DNA from: Watersipora subatra
Lineage: Eukaryota > Bryozoa > Gymnolaemata > Cheilostomatida > Watersiporidae
DNA: 64,000 nucleotides
Assembly: GCF_963576615.1 (NCBI RefSeq)
Contig: NC_088708.1
Span: forward strand, 4,154,001-4,218,000
Direction: 5' to 3'
Under the pieces are notes generated by a model. The model was not told the DNA's origin. It saw only the letters and a program-made list of their open reading frames with translations, and did no database searches. Numbering within the stretch: the first letter of the stretch is position 1; every line of letters starts with the position of its first letter. Below, one piece after another: positions 14,471 to 26,952 of the stretch. The position numbers were made by a program, and so were the translations under genes.

Positions 14471-15639
14471 CGTGTTTTGTACTTCAACAGGAGCATTGTC
14501 TCCGCCTACTACCCTATTGTTCTTTAAACAGAACACGCCTATCTTAGCGTAAGAATTTAGGTACATACTTTCGTGTTGATTAACACGCCTCAACGACGGC
14601 CTCTAAATTAGAGTGCTAAAACCCAAACTCAAAACGACAACGAGCTCACACTTGCGGCATTTTTAGCCACTTTTTTAAACTTGTGATGTATGAACCTAGT
14701 AGTAACAGTGCTAGTCTATCGGTTTGTGTTAACAACATTGAGTATTCATATTGTAGTGCTTAAAACATTACGTTTTTTATGTTCGGAGTATATACTTATA
14801 TAAATATTATAAACACACCCCTTATCATAATTCAAAAGCTCTATGTTGAGAGATAATAGATGCAACCGATCCACCCTTTCCTTGAACAATCTACGTCGAT
14901 TTATAAGTATTTCATTAGTTTCAGGAGTTTATTGACTATAGTTTGTTGGAAGTTTTGTAGCTGCGTATTTGTTTATGAATTTAGCCACAGACCTGCACAA
15001 AAATAATGATTGCTAATTATGTGGTATCCAAGAAGCTTGACAGTCTTGCCATCACTGATTTATACATATTTTTATTTTGATACAGTAATAAGCAAACTAA
15101 CGCGTTTCACTGGGTGCCATTTGATAGCAATGTGCTTAGATAGACTGCAAGGTGTTACATATGATCTCGTTTTGAACTGTTGCATGACTAGCAAACCCAG
15201 TCCGTTGAATCAAATTACAAATTATGAGCTTTAATTTTTTTTATTTCGTCTAAAGTATCTTCAAATAAACGTTTTAAAGCTACTCGTGTAGTGCAGCCTA
15301 TAATTTGTGATGGTTTTAATATTTTTTTGATGTTTCTTAAACTCAGTTGAGTTTTCATGTACAAGTGGTCTTCCAATATTGAAAATCTTCAAATACAAAA
15401 TACATAAAATGCAAATTTTCTACTAAATATAGTTCTTTGAGTTTCATGACATAAAGGAATGCACTAGTTGATAGTAAATTTATATAAATGGAATTGTTTG
15501 CAAGTATTGTAGGTAAAAGCTGATTGCAAAGGACTGTTTATAGGCTATCAATTTTGGTTGACATTTAATTTATGTCTATTACAATAATAAAATACATTTT
15601 TGATGCTCTCAGAGAGTGTGTGCACAAATATAGTATCTA

Positions 15640-15652
15640 CACACACACACAC

Positions 15653-15705
<53 letters not shown>
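15640..15705. repeat. (CA)n(TA)n microsatellite
   Basis: A short CA run passes into a TA run of about 50 bases, upstream of the BORA start exon. Confidence 0.95.
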
Positions 15706-15708
<3 letters not shown>

Positions 15709-15941
15709 ATTTATCAACTATCTTGAAAAGTTACGTAGACATGCTCTGTTCTGGTTTTTTCTAACTTCACTGGCTACCACTTGACCAGAGTTGAAAGCTA
15801 AAATGCAAGTAAACTGAATGATATCTGGTCTAAAACTAGCCACATCTGCTAAATAGCTCAAAAACTTTCCTTCTCCCCATCTGTTTACTACCACTAATTT
15901 ATTAATAGGTTTAGATCACTGCTCATTTTTATGATAGGGAA

Positions 15942-18900
15942 ATGCAGAATCCAGAAAGTCAGCAAACCAAGGAAGCCTTATTGTGTTCTCCTGTCAGTGT
16001 CTGTTCTTCATCGAGTACGTACAATCAGCAAGCTTATTCAGACACTCGGCAAACGTTGGGCTCGAATCAACAAACCCATAGTGGTGGCAGGCAAGCTACT
16101 CCTTCCAGTCAGAAGGCTCGCACGGATGATAGACATACTACTACTCCATCCTATCAGAGTAGAGTGGCTGCGGGTTTGGCTGCAAGCACTTCTAGTCAAA
16201 CAAATTTACATAGTCCATTTGCAACATCTGTTCAGAGAAAAGAGGCTGCTGGTTTTCAGAGCACACCTTCTCCGGGCTACATCCATCCTTTAGAATGCCC
16301 TGCTGAACATTTGCAATACAGTATCATGACTCCAGGTCTTTTTCAGATTCGGTCTTCACCGGCAATGGTCAAGGTATGTCCGAATTATCCGAACACTGCT
16401 AAATTTGCCTTATTTTAGGCCCAAGTTGTTTCAAATGCAACAAGTGTCTAATCTTGTTTCCCCAGGAATGTCTTGTTAGCATCTTGGTTTGTCCCAAATT
16501 GTTTTGAGTTAACCCTATGGTGGCAAAGACACAGTTTGTCGCCAGCTCCGATTTATTGATACTTTATTAGATGTATTATTGTATTTTAGGAACAATTTCA
16601 TTGGGATATCGAACACAAGGCACTTTTAAATCCTGCAGACTTGGGAGATGTAATGAAGAAAATGGATCAGCAGGAAAAGTATTGCTTTACTTAACTTTTT
16701 CATTTGATTAGCATCATTTCATGAGCACATGTCAATATTGCCTATCAATATCTTAAAAAATAATTATTTGTTGTGAATGCTTTTTTTACTGCTTTGGGAT
16801 TTTTTAGTATTAATATAACGGATGTGTTTAAATGTTTACTATTTGTAAGCAGTTTACTCGTCTATACAAACAGCCACTCCTTGTTTGGACATAAAAATTC
16901 AGTTAATAATATTAGATATCTATTTTACCCGCTATCATCCTGACTGTAAAGAAAATGTTACAATAACTATAATAATAATAATAACTATAATAATAATAAT
17001 AACTATAATAATAACTATAGGCAAAATCGAAAGTATGAGAGACGATTAGAAGATGCGAGCAATGAGTTTTGGAAGAAAAATCCTGTAATAGCTGCTTCTC
17101 CGTCTCCATCTCTATGTCCTCTTTCACAGAAGCGTGTTAATCATTTGGCAAAGATAGATGAAGAACAGAGACCAGCTTGCACAGGTCAGTATTTAGTTAG
17201 AACAAAAACCGTGCATTTTCTTCTAGGGAAACAGTTTGTTATCGTGTGGTAGTTTTGCGAATTGCTGATTTGATAAGAAAATGTGAAATTGAGAGGTAGC
17301 GGGTTCACCATTATTTATAATGCGCACCTGCAGTTATTCGGTTTGTATAGAAAAATTGGTCTGAGAATTCAGGATAAGGTGCAACACCCAGCATGATGAA
17401 ATTGATGCGAGGGCTACTAACTGCCTCCGAATCTCTTTATGGCTTTTCAATGGAAGTTGAAGTTGAGCTATCTAAGCTAGTGATCAGAATGTGCCCAATA
17501 GGTGTTGCAGAATGGAAAAAATTATAATACAATTTTGTGGTATGACGTCCGGAATGTCATCTCGTGTTCAGCATTTCTGCATAGAGAATAAGAAGTAATG
17601 TGGGACATAACTCACTTCAGCAGTGGTTACAATTCAATTATGTATTTATTCTCTTTGTCCTAATTTCTAAGCTTCACTCTGACATTGCAACACCTCTTGT
17701 TGCATTTTTTGCCAGGGTTTAACAACTCCAAGCAGCTATTAAATGAATAAAAAAACTGAAAAGTCTGTGGTTTGCCTACGAATGCTTTGACGTGTACATG
17801 TGTTTTTTTATATTCAGTGTCTTGTCAGACGGAAATCCATTTTCCTGCCTCCCTCGATGTTCAAGAACTGCTCAGTGAGTAACTTGTATTTCTAAAGCTG
17901 CTTTAAAATAATTCTAGAGCTCCATAATAAGGAGTTGACCTTGTTGACCTTGCTTGACCTGTCTCAAACAAAACATGCTAGTTGTCCTATTTTGGAATTT
18001 ATGTTATATATAGATGAGTATCTCCTCTGGAGTTATTCTAATGTGTAATGTTCTGTAAATAAACAAGACTAATTTCTAGTATGCCTGTTAGTTTACCTGA
18101 CATTTGAATAAACTGCGTGCATTCAGTAGACAAGACTAGCTTACTGTTTGTAGAAGACTATGTTCTCTCAGCATCGCAGTTTGAAGAAGTAAACAAGGGA
18201 GAGTTATTGAGTAACTCCAGCCTCCGTCGCAAGCTCTTTGGTAATGATGAAGACTCCTTGGACTCAGCCACTTCAACTCCTGAAAAGGATCATCCAGCTC
18301 TCGCTGCTGACTTCCTACTCTCACCCGCGCTAGTCAGTTGTCATTCTCATAGGCAGCAATGCTTGTGAACAGTCCAGTTACTTGCTTATGCTATTCTTTA
18401 GACGTAACTAAAATCTAAGATCTTTTAAACTACGGCTGAGTTCATCTTAACTTGAGAGGTAGTCTAAGGTAGAGCTAGAAAGCGGTGAGTCTCAAGCCAC
18501 TATGTGGCCAGTTTACACTCACTATGAGGTCACGAACTAGGCGGTATTGCATGCGGGTGTTGAGTGGTAGCTTGCTTTCTAAATAAAATACAAACTATTG
18601 GTTAAAAGATAAATAAGAAGTTATACACTCCTGATATGAAAATCTCTATTAAGAAATTTCTGTTATTTTAATTGAAAGAACCAAGCGTTTACTTTCCCTC
18701 TACCCTACAGAGCCACTTTGCCTTCAAACCATAACTACCACGTACAACTTTAATCGTTTTCTTTTCTAGGTAAACCAGACATGCTGGTTCCGACTTTGTA
18801 CTCAAAATAAAGGTTGGTCCACTAACTTTCAAAGCCATGAAAGCTTTTCAGAGTATTTCAATATCCATCTCGAAAACAACACGATCGGCAGAACAAGCTC

Positions 18901-21900
18901 CACCCATACATATGTGATGTAGCCTAGCTTTTTAGGAACGGAAGTTAGGGCTGTTAAGTCCGATTTAAAATAATAAATACAGGCTCGTATTCCTTGGGGC
19001 GGCTGGTCGGCTGAGTCGTCCCAACTTTTTAGGAACTTTCCGCGGCGAAGTACAGTCAGACTCGGATAACTCGCCCTCGGATAAAATGTAACATTTCATC
19101 TCAAACACAAGATTAACTCGAACGGATTTGTTCGGTCCGTTTCCACACAATGATAAATTGCTTCATATAACTCGACCTCAACATCATTTATTCGAAAAGT
19201 TATTTGCCCAAGGGCTATGGAGACGGTTTTTATCGCTGTAGAATATCACTTTATTCGAAGCCATAGAGACAAACATCAACTTTTAGTAGTTCTTGGGCAT
19301 CATTATTATCATCATCAGTGGCAGAATATTCTTGTTAAAGACCTTTATAAAGGTTTGCAAAATATCAAGTTTTACCAAACATCAGCTTGGCCATGTCCCA
19401 TCGAAAGCGTGGAAACCTCCGTATGAACTTAAAATAAAATCGGCAAAATTGATCTTTGTTAAAACGCTCAAAAGAAAAAGATGTCTTTTTTCTGAGCGTT
19501 TTAACTGTGGTCAAGTTTTGCCTATTTTAATTTAAAAACATCTCGTCAGTCACATCACTAAATCTCAATCAAATCAAATTTTTAACAAAACGATATTCAA
19601 AAAATAGAAAAATGTTGATACTTTCCGATAAAAATTTTTTAAAACTTCACACGAGAGGCCCGGCTGAGGCCCTACATAAGAAAAACCTGTTGGGGGCTTA
19701 CACCGCCCCCACAACATCCCCAGGTGTTCATAAGTAGTCGCCTAACATTAGCCTCCCCAACTTGCAACCAGTAATACAGGCCTGGATAAATATGGATGTC
19801 TCAAAACCCATTCTTATCTGAAATCAGCCTGTAAAATAATCTGTCTTTTATGAAAGGTAGATGAATTATTTAAAATCGCTCTTAGCTTGTTACAGAAGGC
19901 TTAATAGGCTGAACGCCGAGAGAAAAATGAGTTCAGAAAAGTGCGATTTTATCACAAGCTGCCGTTGTTATTGCGCTTTTTTGAGCTTATTTTTAAATAT
20001 GCAATGTTAAATAGCTTATCTACCTTTCAGAAAAGACTGAGATTATTTTGAAGGCTGAATTTAGATAATAATGGATTTTAAGACACCCATCTCTATTATT
20101 CTAAATCGGAATAAACATTCCCAATTTCCGTTCCTAAAAAGCTAGCGTACGTCACATATTTATGGGAGGAGCTTGTTGTGCCAATCATGTTATTTTCGAG
20201 ACCGATCTTAAAACGCTGTAAAGAAGTCTTAATTACTCTAAAAGTTAGTGGACCAATCTTTATTTTGAGTACGAAATCGGAATCAGCGTGTCTGATTTAT
20301 CTAGGAAAAACGATAAAAGTTGTATGTGGTAGTTATGGTTTAAGCCCTTGTCAACTTCTAAATAGGCCGTGAGTGCTATGTGATACTATGATTTGTTTAT
20401 GGTATGTTCCGACCACTCGGCCAAACTAAGAAATAAGGTATGATAAGTCTTGAGTTAACCTTTTCAAGGTTTAAGTGAGAATAATGACATAACAATCTGA
20501 TTCATGAGTATTGTTAGCCATTAAACTTGAACTATTAAAGGATGACTATCTGTTTAGTGTTTATAGTATTAGTATAGCGGATACTCCAACAAGGTCACCA
20601 TTGCTAATATCTCATCTGTATAAATGGTCTGTTTAGGTCGTGTTCCGTTAACACAATCCGTTAACATCATGTTATCAAGTAAGGCCTCTTTTGTAAATTG
20701 ACCAAATTTCAAGTAATTTGAAATATCAGTGCACACGCGTATTTCGCCATGGTTTAAAAACAGTGTGTTTAGAACATTTCAATTGTACATTCGTGCGGGT
20801 ACCGATAACATTTAGTGGAACAGCTAGAGAATTGATCTTGAACGATGAACTTTGTCCTCACATCGCTAGAACATTTCATTTTTTAGGAGTTTACAAACTC
20901 TTTGTAAAAATTATGTTATTAGAAAAGATCAATGAGATGCAAGCGGAGGTCCTTAAACTGCCTCGGCAATGATTAAACTTTATTCAATAGCATAACTGAT
21001 AAATCATGCTATCAATTTTCGCGTGATTATGTTATATGGAAGGTCTGAATGCTGTCAATTTATTGAAAAAGCAAAGCACAATTGTACAATATCCATCATA
21101 GCTGGTTGAGATCATAGTAGATTATAGATCATAGTAGATCATCAAGCTGTGACCTAATAAGCGTGTACATTCTAGCCAGTTACAAGAAAACAGATGCTTC
21201 AAGTGACCAAAACATTAATGATTTTATATTAACAACCAAACCGCTCAATAACATAGTGCTAACAGATTGTTTCATCTGAACATGACCTGATGGGACCTTT
21301 GAGCATGCTCTGAATAATTATCCATATTTGCGCTAGCAAGGCGCTTCAACCGCAAGGCCATAATTTAAAATAGAATTATCAAAGTATTCATACATTATGC
21401 TATTATACATAAGCTTACATAGAGAATAAAGTTATCATTAAACATAGGATTGCCATTTCTCGATAATTTGTATTTTACATGCATTTCTGTCTTGTCACTA
21501 TACATATGCTCATCTTGCTGTATCCATCAAATATCAATCATGGAGTTTATTACTAGTACTATGTTGTGTTTAATATAAACCTGATGATTAATAGTGATAT
21601 GTTGTGTTTAATATAAACCTGATAATTAATAGCGGTATGTTGTGTTTAATATAAACCTGATGATTAATAGTGATATGTTGTGTTTAATATAAACCTGATG
21701 ATTAATAGTGATATGCTGTGTTTAATATAAACCTGATGATTAATAGTGATATGCTGTGTTTAATATAAACCTGATGATTAATAGTGATATGTTGTGTTTA
21801 ATATAAACCTGATGATTAATAGTGATATGCTGTGCTTAATATAAACCTGACGATTAATAGTGATATGTTGTGTTTAATATAAACCTGATGATTAATAGTG

Positions 21901-24900
21901 ATATGTTGTGTTTAATATAATCCTGATGATTAATAGTGATATGTTGTGTTTAATATAAACCTGATGAGTAATAGTGATATGTTGTGTTTAATATAAACCT
22001 GATGATTAATAGTGATATGCTGTGCTTAATATAAACCTGACGATTAATAGTGATATGTTGTGTTTAATATAAACCTGATGATTAATAGTGATATGTTGTG
22101 TTTAATATAAACCTGATGATTAATAGCGGTATGTTGTGTTTAATATAAACCTGATGAGTAATAGTGATATGTTGAGTTTAATATAAACCTGATGATTAAT
22201 AGTGATATGTTGTGTTTAATATAAACCTGATGATTAATAGTGATATGTTGTGGTTAATATAAACCTGATGATTAATAGCGGTATGTTGTGGTTAATATAA
22301 ACCTGATGAGTAATAGTGATATGTTGTGGTTAATATAATCCTGATGATTAATAGTGATATGTTGTGTTTAATATAAACCTGATGATTAATAGCGGTATGT
22401 TGTGTTTAATATAAACCTGATGAGTAATAGTGATATGTTGTGTTTAATATAAACCTGATGATTAATAGCGGTATGTTGTGTTTAATATAAACCTGATGAG
22501 TAATAGTGATATGTTGAGTTTAATATAAAAGTGCTGCCAATATAGACTATACAATAAATGTAAATCAGTTGATGTAAAACTTCGCTATTTTGAACAGGTG
22601 CCCTCATTCAACTCGGTTTCTGCGCTCTCAACAGTCATCACCCCTGACATGTATGGAGGCTATCATGTTTGCAAAATTATGGTCATTCTTTTGGTTGAAC
22701 AAGGGAGTAAAATCTCCATCTCTAACAAGCCTCTGTAATGTTTAGTGCAGTGATAAAAGGCATTTTGATGATGCTCTACCTAATTTAGCCTATAGTTGTC
22801 TCCACTAGATTAACTCATGCGCAGCTTGGTGTATATCGCAACACGGTGTACCAGCAACAAATTCCTTTTCCTCATTATCACTGGGCTTTTGTAGTCCGCT
22901 TCAAGTCCAGTCTTTAACAAGGCAGACACGACTCACACAAATCCGAAGAGGTGCTCATTAACTCAGGGAGTAGACATAGATTTGTCTCCTGATATTTCAC
23001 CTATTGCTTCTCCATCGCCATGTGAAGTCTTGCATGGTAAGTAGTTTACTTGAGGATGGTTACTCAATTGGACAGTTGCTATGATCTCTCGTGTTTGTAA
23101 AGCTGCGTTTACACCAGCCGACTTCAGTCCGAGTCTCTGGCCGATTTTCCCAGACTGAGAATCGCATCATGTGAACAAATAGCCTGTCTTGACAAGCTGT
23201 TGTTTTTGCGTAGTTGTTCCCTCGTTGAGCGGCGAGCAACAACAGCTTGTCACAAGACGTACTGCACCTGATGCATCAGCTGCACTTATAAGGAGTTGTT
23301 CTCTTCCGTCTACGCGGCTTGGCTGCGATGTTATTCCGGTCGCTCCATTGGTAATCATAACGGATTTCACGCAAAAACTTATGTAGAAAAATAAAGATAA
23401 GAACGTTTAACTGGCGACCCCTCTCTGCAGTAAACTTTATTAGAAATTGAGAACTTAGGCAACAACAGCGACTAAGCATGTCGTTATTTGTGCGCTCAGT
23501 CAGTTTTATTTGTTCTTATGGATTTTATTTTAAGTTTATTTTATTCTTAAGTTCTACTAAAGTTTATCACAGAAACTGGTCTTTGGTTAAACGTTGTAAT
23601 CTTTTTTTTCTATATAAATTTTTGCGTGAAATCCGTTATGATTACCAATGGAGCGACCGACATAACATCGCGGCCAAGCCGCGTAGACGGAAGAGAACAA
23701 CTCCTTATAAGTGCAGCTGATGCATCAGGTGCAGTACGTCTTGTGACAAGCTGTTGTTGCTCGCCGCTCGACGAGGGGACAACTACGCAAAAACAACAGC
23801 TTGTCAAGACAGGCTAGTGAACAAAGCAAATGAGCCCGAGACCGATTTAGTCCAGAGAGAAATTTTACTGTCCTGTGCCTGATTGATGACCGATTCTAGT
23901 CTGATTTTCAATTTGAGTAGCCAATGAAATCACTTTCACAGCTAGTCACATATTGGCATTTAAAGTGAACTCCATATTTCTCTTCACATTCGTCCATGTT
24001 TTTGTCATATCTTCACTCGTGAGTAATAATTCCATCGCTAGCACCACTGAAGGGTGCTATTAACAGAATTATCGCTCAGGTTCAATTATTATTGCAATGG
24101 CCCCCCCATATCTATCCATTATTAGTGATGAGCTGATCAGTCCAAAGTAATCAGTTAACTTGGCTACAAACGTTCACAAGAAACGTAGGAAACAGTCATT
24201 CGTTCGGAAGTCCACCACAAAAACTTTGGTTTGCAAATCGGCTGGTGTGAATGCAGCTAAAGGCTGGTTCACACTATATCGCCGTATTTCGGGGTTGATG
24301 CCACTATACTTCGGTGATCGTCGATTATAACCATGTTCACACTATCACAAACCCATCCACATTTGCATCAGGAAACACTCAGTGATATTTATCTTTTTAA
24401 ATTTTTGTGAAGAAACCTCTTTGTTTTTGCATGCAGGAATCAAAAACTAGTCTCGCAGCCACTATCATGAACGGATATGAATGAATCACGCTATCCGCGA
24501 CCGCAAATTAGCATCACCGAAATAGTTCACATTCGGAAGGCGGTCGTCGATGCTTGGCGAAGTGTCAGAAAGTTTGACAGCTGCAAACTTTCCTGACGTG
24601 TCCGCGATGCTCCGTCGATGCTATCAAGTCACGGTTTACATAATCAACGATGAACGCTGACAAACGGCGACATAGTGTGAATCGGCCTTCAAGGGGTATA
24701 AACTAGGACTGTCTTAAAGATTACATGATCTGTATGTTATGCTCAGACAATTGTATAAATAGTTTGACGCATGAGCTCTAATTTTTTATATGATAGCGCA
24801 TATTTTATGCTCATGCCATAACCATCATGAGACTCGAGGTTGTTCTATCATTCCATATTTGTAGAGCGCAAGTCATCATCATCCAACTTTGACATTCACA

Positions 24901-25645
24901 ACATACCCACTCTCAACTCACCGGGTAGGTAACAGCACTCGGACATAACATAATGAGCAGTTTCCTTTCAGAGCAGTGTATTTACTCATACATCAGTAAA
25001 CAAATCGCCAAACAAAACAACTCTCTAAAAACATTTACCATTTTATTGCAAAAGCTCTAATCCACCATTCTCTGTTTATACTGTTTATTACTTTACTGTG
25101 GTTGTCGCAATTTCTATTTTCATCTGGGTCTATGGCCCGCCTAGTTAGCCATTGCAATCGATTGCAGTTTTTTGTGACTCCCACTTCTTGATTAGAGTTA
25201 TTGACCTTTTGTAGGACACATGTGCTTGCCTGATGACAACGTAGAGACAAAGTGCAAGGCCGAGAGCTTCTTACAAAACATGAGCATTAACCAGCCTTCG
25301 TTAATGACTGCTGATGATGCGGACATGCTGACAAAGTCTCCACCTCTAGTTGACACGACTAACCTACGACCTGCTATTGACAACTTCCCTGCTCACCTCA
25401 CTACAGACATGATCAGTCATTCACTACACATGCCAAGTGTATGTGACACAGGCTACCAAAGTCAGTCAGCCAGCAGATGTTATATGGATGTTTCCACCAT
25501 TCGCGAAACTGTAAAAGAAGATCTTCATGGCGAAGGAGTAGATATGGAAAGAGCATCAAAATCAAACAAGTCCACCTGGACCCCACCCAGTTCATCCACA
25601 CCTACCAAGGCACCCCAAACGACACATTTGACCTATGACCTGTGA
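15942..25645 (+). CDS. BORA: BORA (protein aurora borealis), Aurora-A/PLK1 activator
   Basis: Mitotic-entry cofactor: in the known family, Bora lets Aurora A phosphorylate the PLK1 activation loop. Eight exons: 15942-16373, 16590-16678, 17021-17184, 17818-17874, 18127-18332, 22895-23036, 24865-24924, 25215-25645. They join in one frame into 526 residues (human 559). Exon 1 is a Ser/Thr/Gln-rich head ending TPGLFQIRSSPAMVK. Exon 2 holds the conserved EQFHWDIEHKALLNPADL block (human FRWSIDQLAVINPVEI). Exon 3 gives the helical RKYERRLEDASNEFWKKNP segment and Ser-Pro sites. Exon 4 matches ACQT...LPVDF (here SCQTEIHFPASLDV). Exon 5 has the hallmark SNSSLRRKLFGND. Exon 6 has DLSPDISPIASPSP, and the last exon has SVCDTGYQSQSASR. 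Many Ser-Pro pairs fit Cdk control. An AG precedes 15938, so a 5' leader exon is likely. The tail is partly duplicated downstream. The exon-5 donor (gtcagt) is weak. Confidence 0.9.
16960..17020. repeat. (AAT)n/(AATAACT)n microsatellite forming the BORA exon-3 acceptor
   Basis: About 60 bases of AATAAT and AACTATAAT repeats run directly into the acceptor ACTATAG at 17014-17020. There is no pyrimidine tract in the last 50-60 bases of this intron. Confidence 0.9.
18727..20344. mobile_element. foldback DNA element in BORA intron 5
   Basis: Arms 18727-18950 and 20125-20344 are reverse complements at roughly 75-80 percent by eye (shared ACCATAACTACCAC, AAAATAAAG, TTTTTAGGAACGGAA). A second inverted pair is nested inside (about 19774-19830 with 20070-20115, sharing GGATGTCT and its complement). 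The core 19000-19220 holds a repeat-like stretch around CAGACTCGGATAACTCG. There is no transposase frame, so it is non-autonomous; the superfamily is undetermined. Confidence 0.65.
21560..22530. repeat. 38-bp minisatellite, about 25 copies
   Basis: Units of 38 bp (GTTTAATATAAACCTGATGA plus TTAATAGTGATATGTTGT) with a few recurring variants (AGCGGTATG, GAGTAATAG, GGTTAATA). They recur in blocks, which suggests segmental re-duplication. The array lies in BORA intron 5. Confidence 0.95.
23102..24257. mobile_element. MITE with TAAA target duplication and internal inverted arms
   Basis: Terminal inverted repeats GCTGCGTTTACACCAGCCGA and, reversed, GCTGCATTCACACCAGCCGA match except at two bases. 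TAAA flanks both ends (23098-23101 and 24258-24261). Inside, 23183-23386 and 23610-23822 are nearly identical inverted arms. The arms give short mirrored open frames that look like artefacts. No transposase was found. It lies in the BORA intron between 23036 and 24865. Confidence 0.8.
24260..24689. mobile_element. second MITE, adjoining the first
   Basis: Terminal inverted repeats GGCTGGTTCACACTATATCG and GGCCGATTCACACTATGTCG (the latter read on the minus strand), extended by AA at the left and TT at the right end. It is about 430 bp and non-coding. It starts inside the TAAA target duplication of the preceding MITE, so one element inserted at the edge of the other. Confidence 0.8.
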
Positions 25646-26062
25646 TGAGAACCACTGTTCTATTGCAACCTTTCTGATTTTTTATATTAATTGTTATCTA
25701 ACTACAGAATTTTATTTTCAATGGCACAAGGACTATACGATATTACCACAGCCATATGTTTATTACTGTCAAAATGCTTTTAACAAATATATTCAAAGCT
25801 TTAACGAACAAGTACATCTGAACCCCACCTAGTTCATCCACACCTACCAAGGCACGCCAAACGACGCATTTGACCTATGATCTGTGACCTATGATCTGTG
25901 ACCTATGATCTGTGACAAGAGCCAATGTTCTATTGCAACCTTTCTGGTTTTTTATATAAATTGTTATCCAACTACAGAATTTTATTTTTAATGGCACAAT
26001 GACTATACGATATTACCACAGCCATATGTTTATTACTGTCTAAATACTTTTAATAAATATAT
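25582..26062 (+). repeat. tandem duplication of the BORA 3' end
   Basis: About 230-245 bp (25582-25800) covering the last ~20 BORA codons, the stop and part of the 3' UTR recurs at 25832-26062 at about 90 percent identity. The second copy carries a threefold CCTATGATCTGTGA insertion. It is downstream of the stop, so it is untranslated in the BORA frame. Confidence 0.9.
26052..26057 (+). promoter_or_regulatory. probable BORA polyadenylation signal
   Basis: AATAAA stands in the second copy of the duplicated 3' end. The matching place in the first copy reads AACAAA. Use of this site is inferred. Confidence 0.5.
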
Positions 26063-26617
26063 TCAAAGCTTCAATCTTGAATATAAAATGGCAAATACAT
26101 AGCAGAGGAGATAATAGCGTTACTGCCGAGAGTGGCACTATACTTGGAACAGAACAATAGATCTTATTAATAAACAAACATGGCAGGATACTTTATACTC
26201 TCTAGAGCCACAGCTTGGTTGCTTCCTATTTGACCATCAGACCCGTCGCCAAGGATTTCAAATAGTCGATCATGCAGCTCATTCTACAACATAATGGGTA
26301 GTCTGTAGACTGAGAGCCATGAATGCAGTTCTGCCACTCATGATTATCTCAAAGCGGGAGTGGTGCATGCAATGTCTAAAAATAGTCGCCAAGAAAAACA
26401 CTGGTTCTTTTTCTGAAGAGTGCCTAATGCAGCTTATGTTGGGCACATTCAATTGACTGACAGTCAATGTCAAATCCACTTAACGTAAAGAACATACGTA
26501 AAGTTTTTGCTTCTTATGTAAGAAATTCTATACAACAGAAAGTGTGAAGTCGAAGCAGGTTCTCAAATTTAATTTGAATAACAGCGTCTCATAATCTTAA
26601 GAATATCAATGTCTTTC

Positions 26618-26952
26618 GATTACATATACTAGTACTCTCACAGTCTAGCGTGCTGTGAGAGATCATATACTAGTACTCTCACAGTCTAGTGTGCTGTGAG
26701 AGATCATATACTAGTGCCCTCACAGTCTAGTGTGCTGTGAGAGATCATATACTAGTACCCTCACAGTCTAACGTGCTGTGAGAGATCATATACTAGTACC
26801 CTCACAGTCTAGCGTGCTGTGAGAGATCATATGCTAATACCCTCAGTCTAGTGTGCTGTGAGAGATCATATACTAGTACCCTCACAGTCTAGTGTGCTGT
26901 GAGAGATCATATACTAGTACCCTCACAGTCTAGTGCGCTGTGAGAGATCTTC
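26618..26952. repeat. 41-bp minisatellite between BORA and EFR3, about 8 copies
   Basis: Each unit (GATCATATACTAGTACCCTC plus ACAGTCTAGTGTGCTGTGAGA) contains a small inverted pair, CTCACAG...CTGTGAG, so every copy can form a hairpin. It lies in the convergent intergenic space. Confidence 0.95.

Larger units (their letters stand above)
12465..15941. other. divergent intergenic region between transporter and BORA
   Basis: No coding exon was recognised on either strand. The two genes point away from each other, so both promoters should lie here. The region includes an imperfect palindrome at 13080-13126 (arms around GGCCACTAGTC) and AT-rich unique DNA. No TATA box or other motif could be assigned with confidence. 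Confidence 0.6.

Noticed and set aside
21560-22530. Regular repeats that could suggest a CRISPR array
   Set aside because: The units are head to tail without unique spacers, and the setting is eukaryotic. This is an ordinary minisatellite, as are the other arrays here.
22597-22655. Possible extra BORA exon (VPSFNSVSALSTVITPDM)
   Set aside because: It has an acceptor-like start, but no good donor keeps frame with the next exon. Joining 18332 directly to 22895 closes the whole gene in one frame.
23167-23817. Mirrored open frames on both strands
   Set aside because: They are the same inverted arm of a MITE read twice and carry no known domain.
25220-25645. Taking the long open frame as an intronless gene starting at its first ATG
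   Set aside because: An AG acceptor at 25213-25214 and the frame from the previous exon show that it is the last BORA exon.
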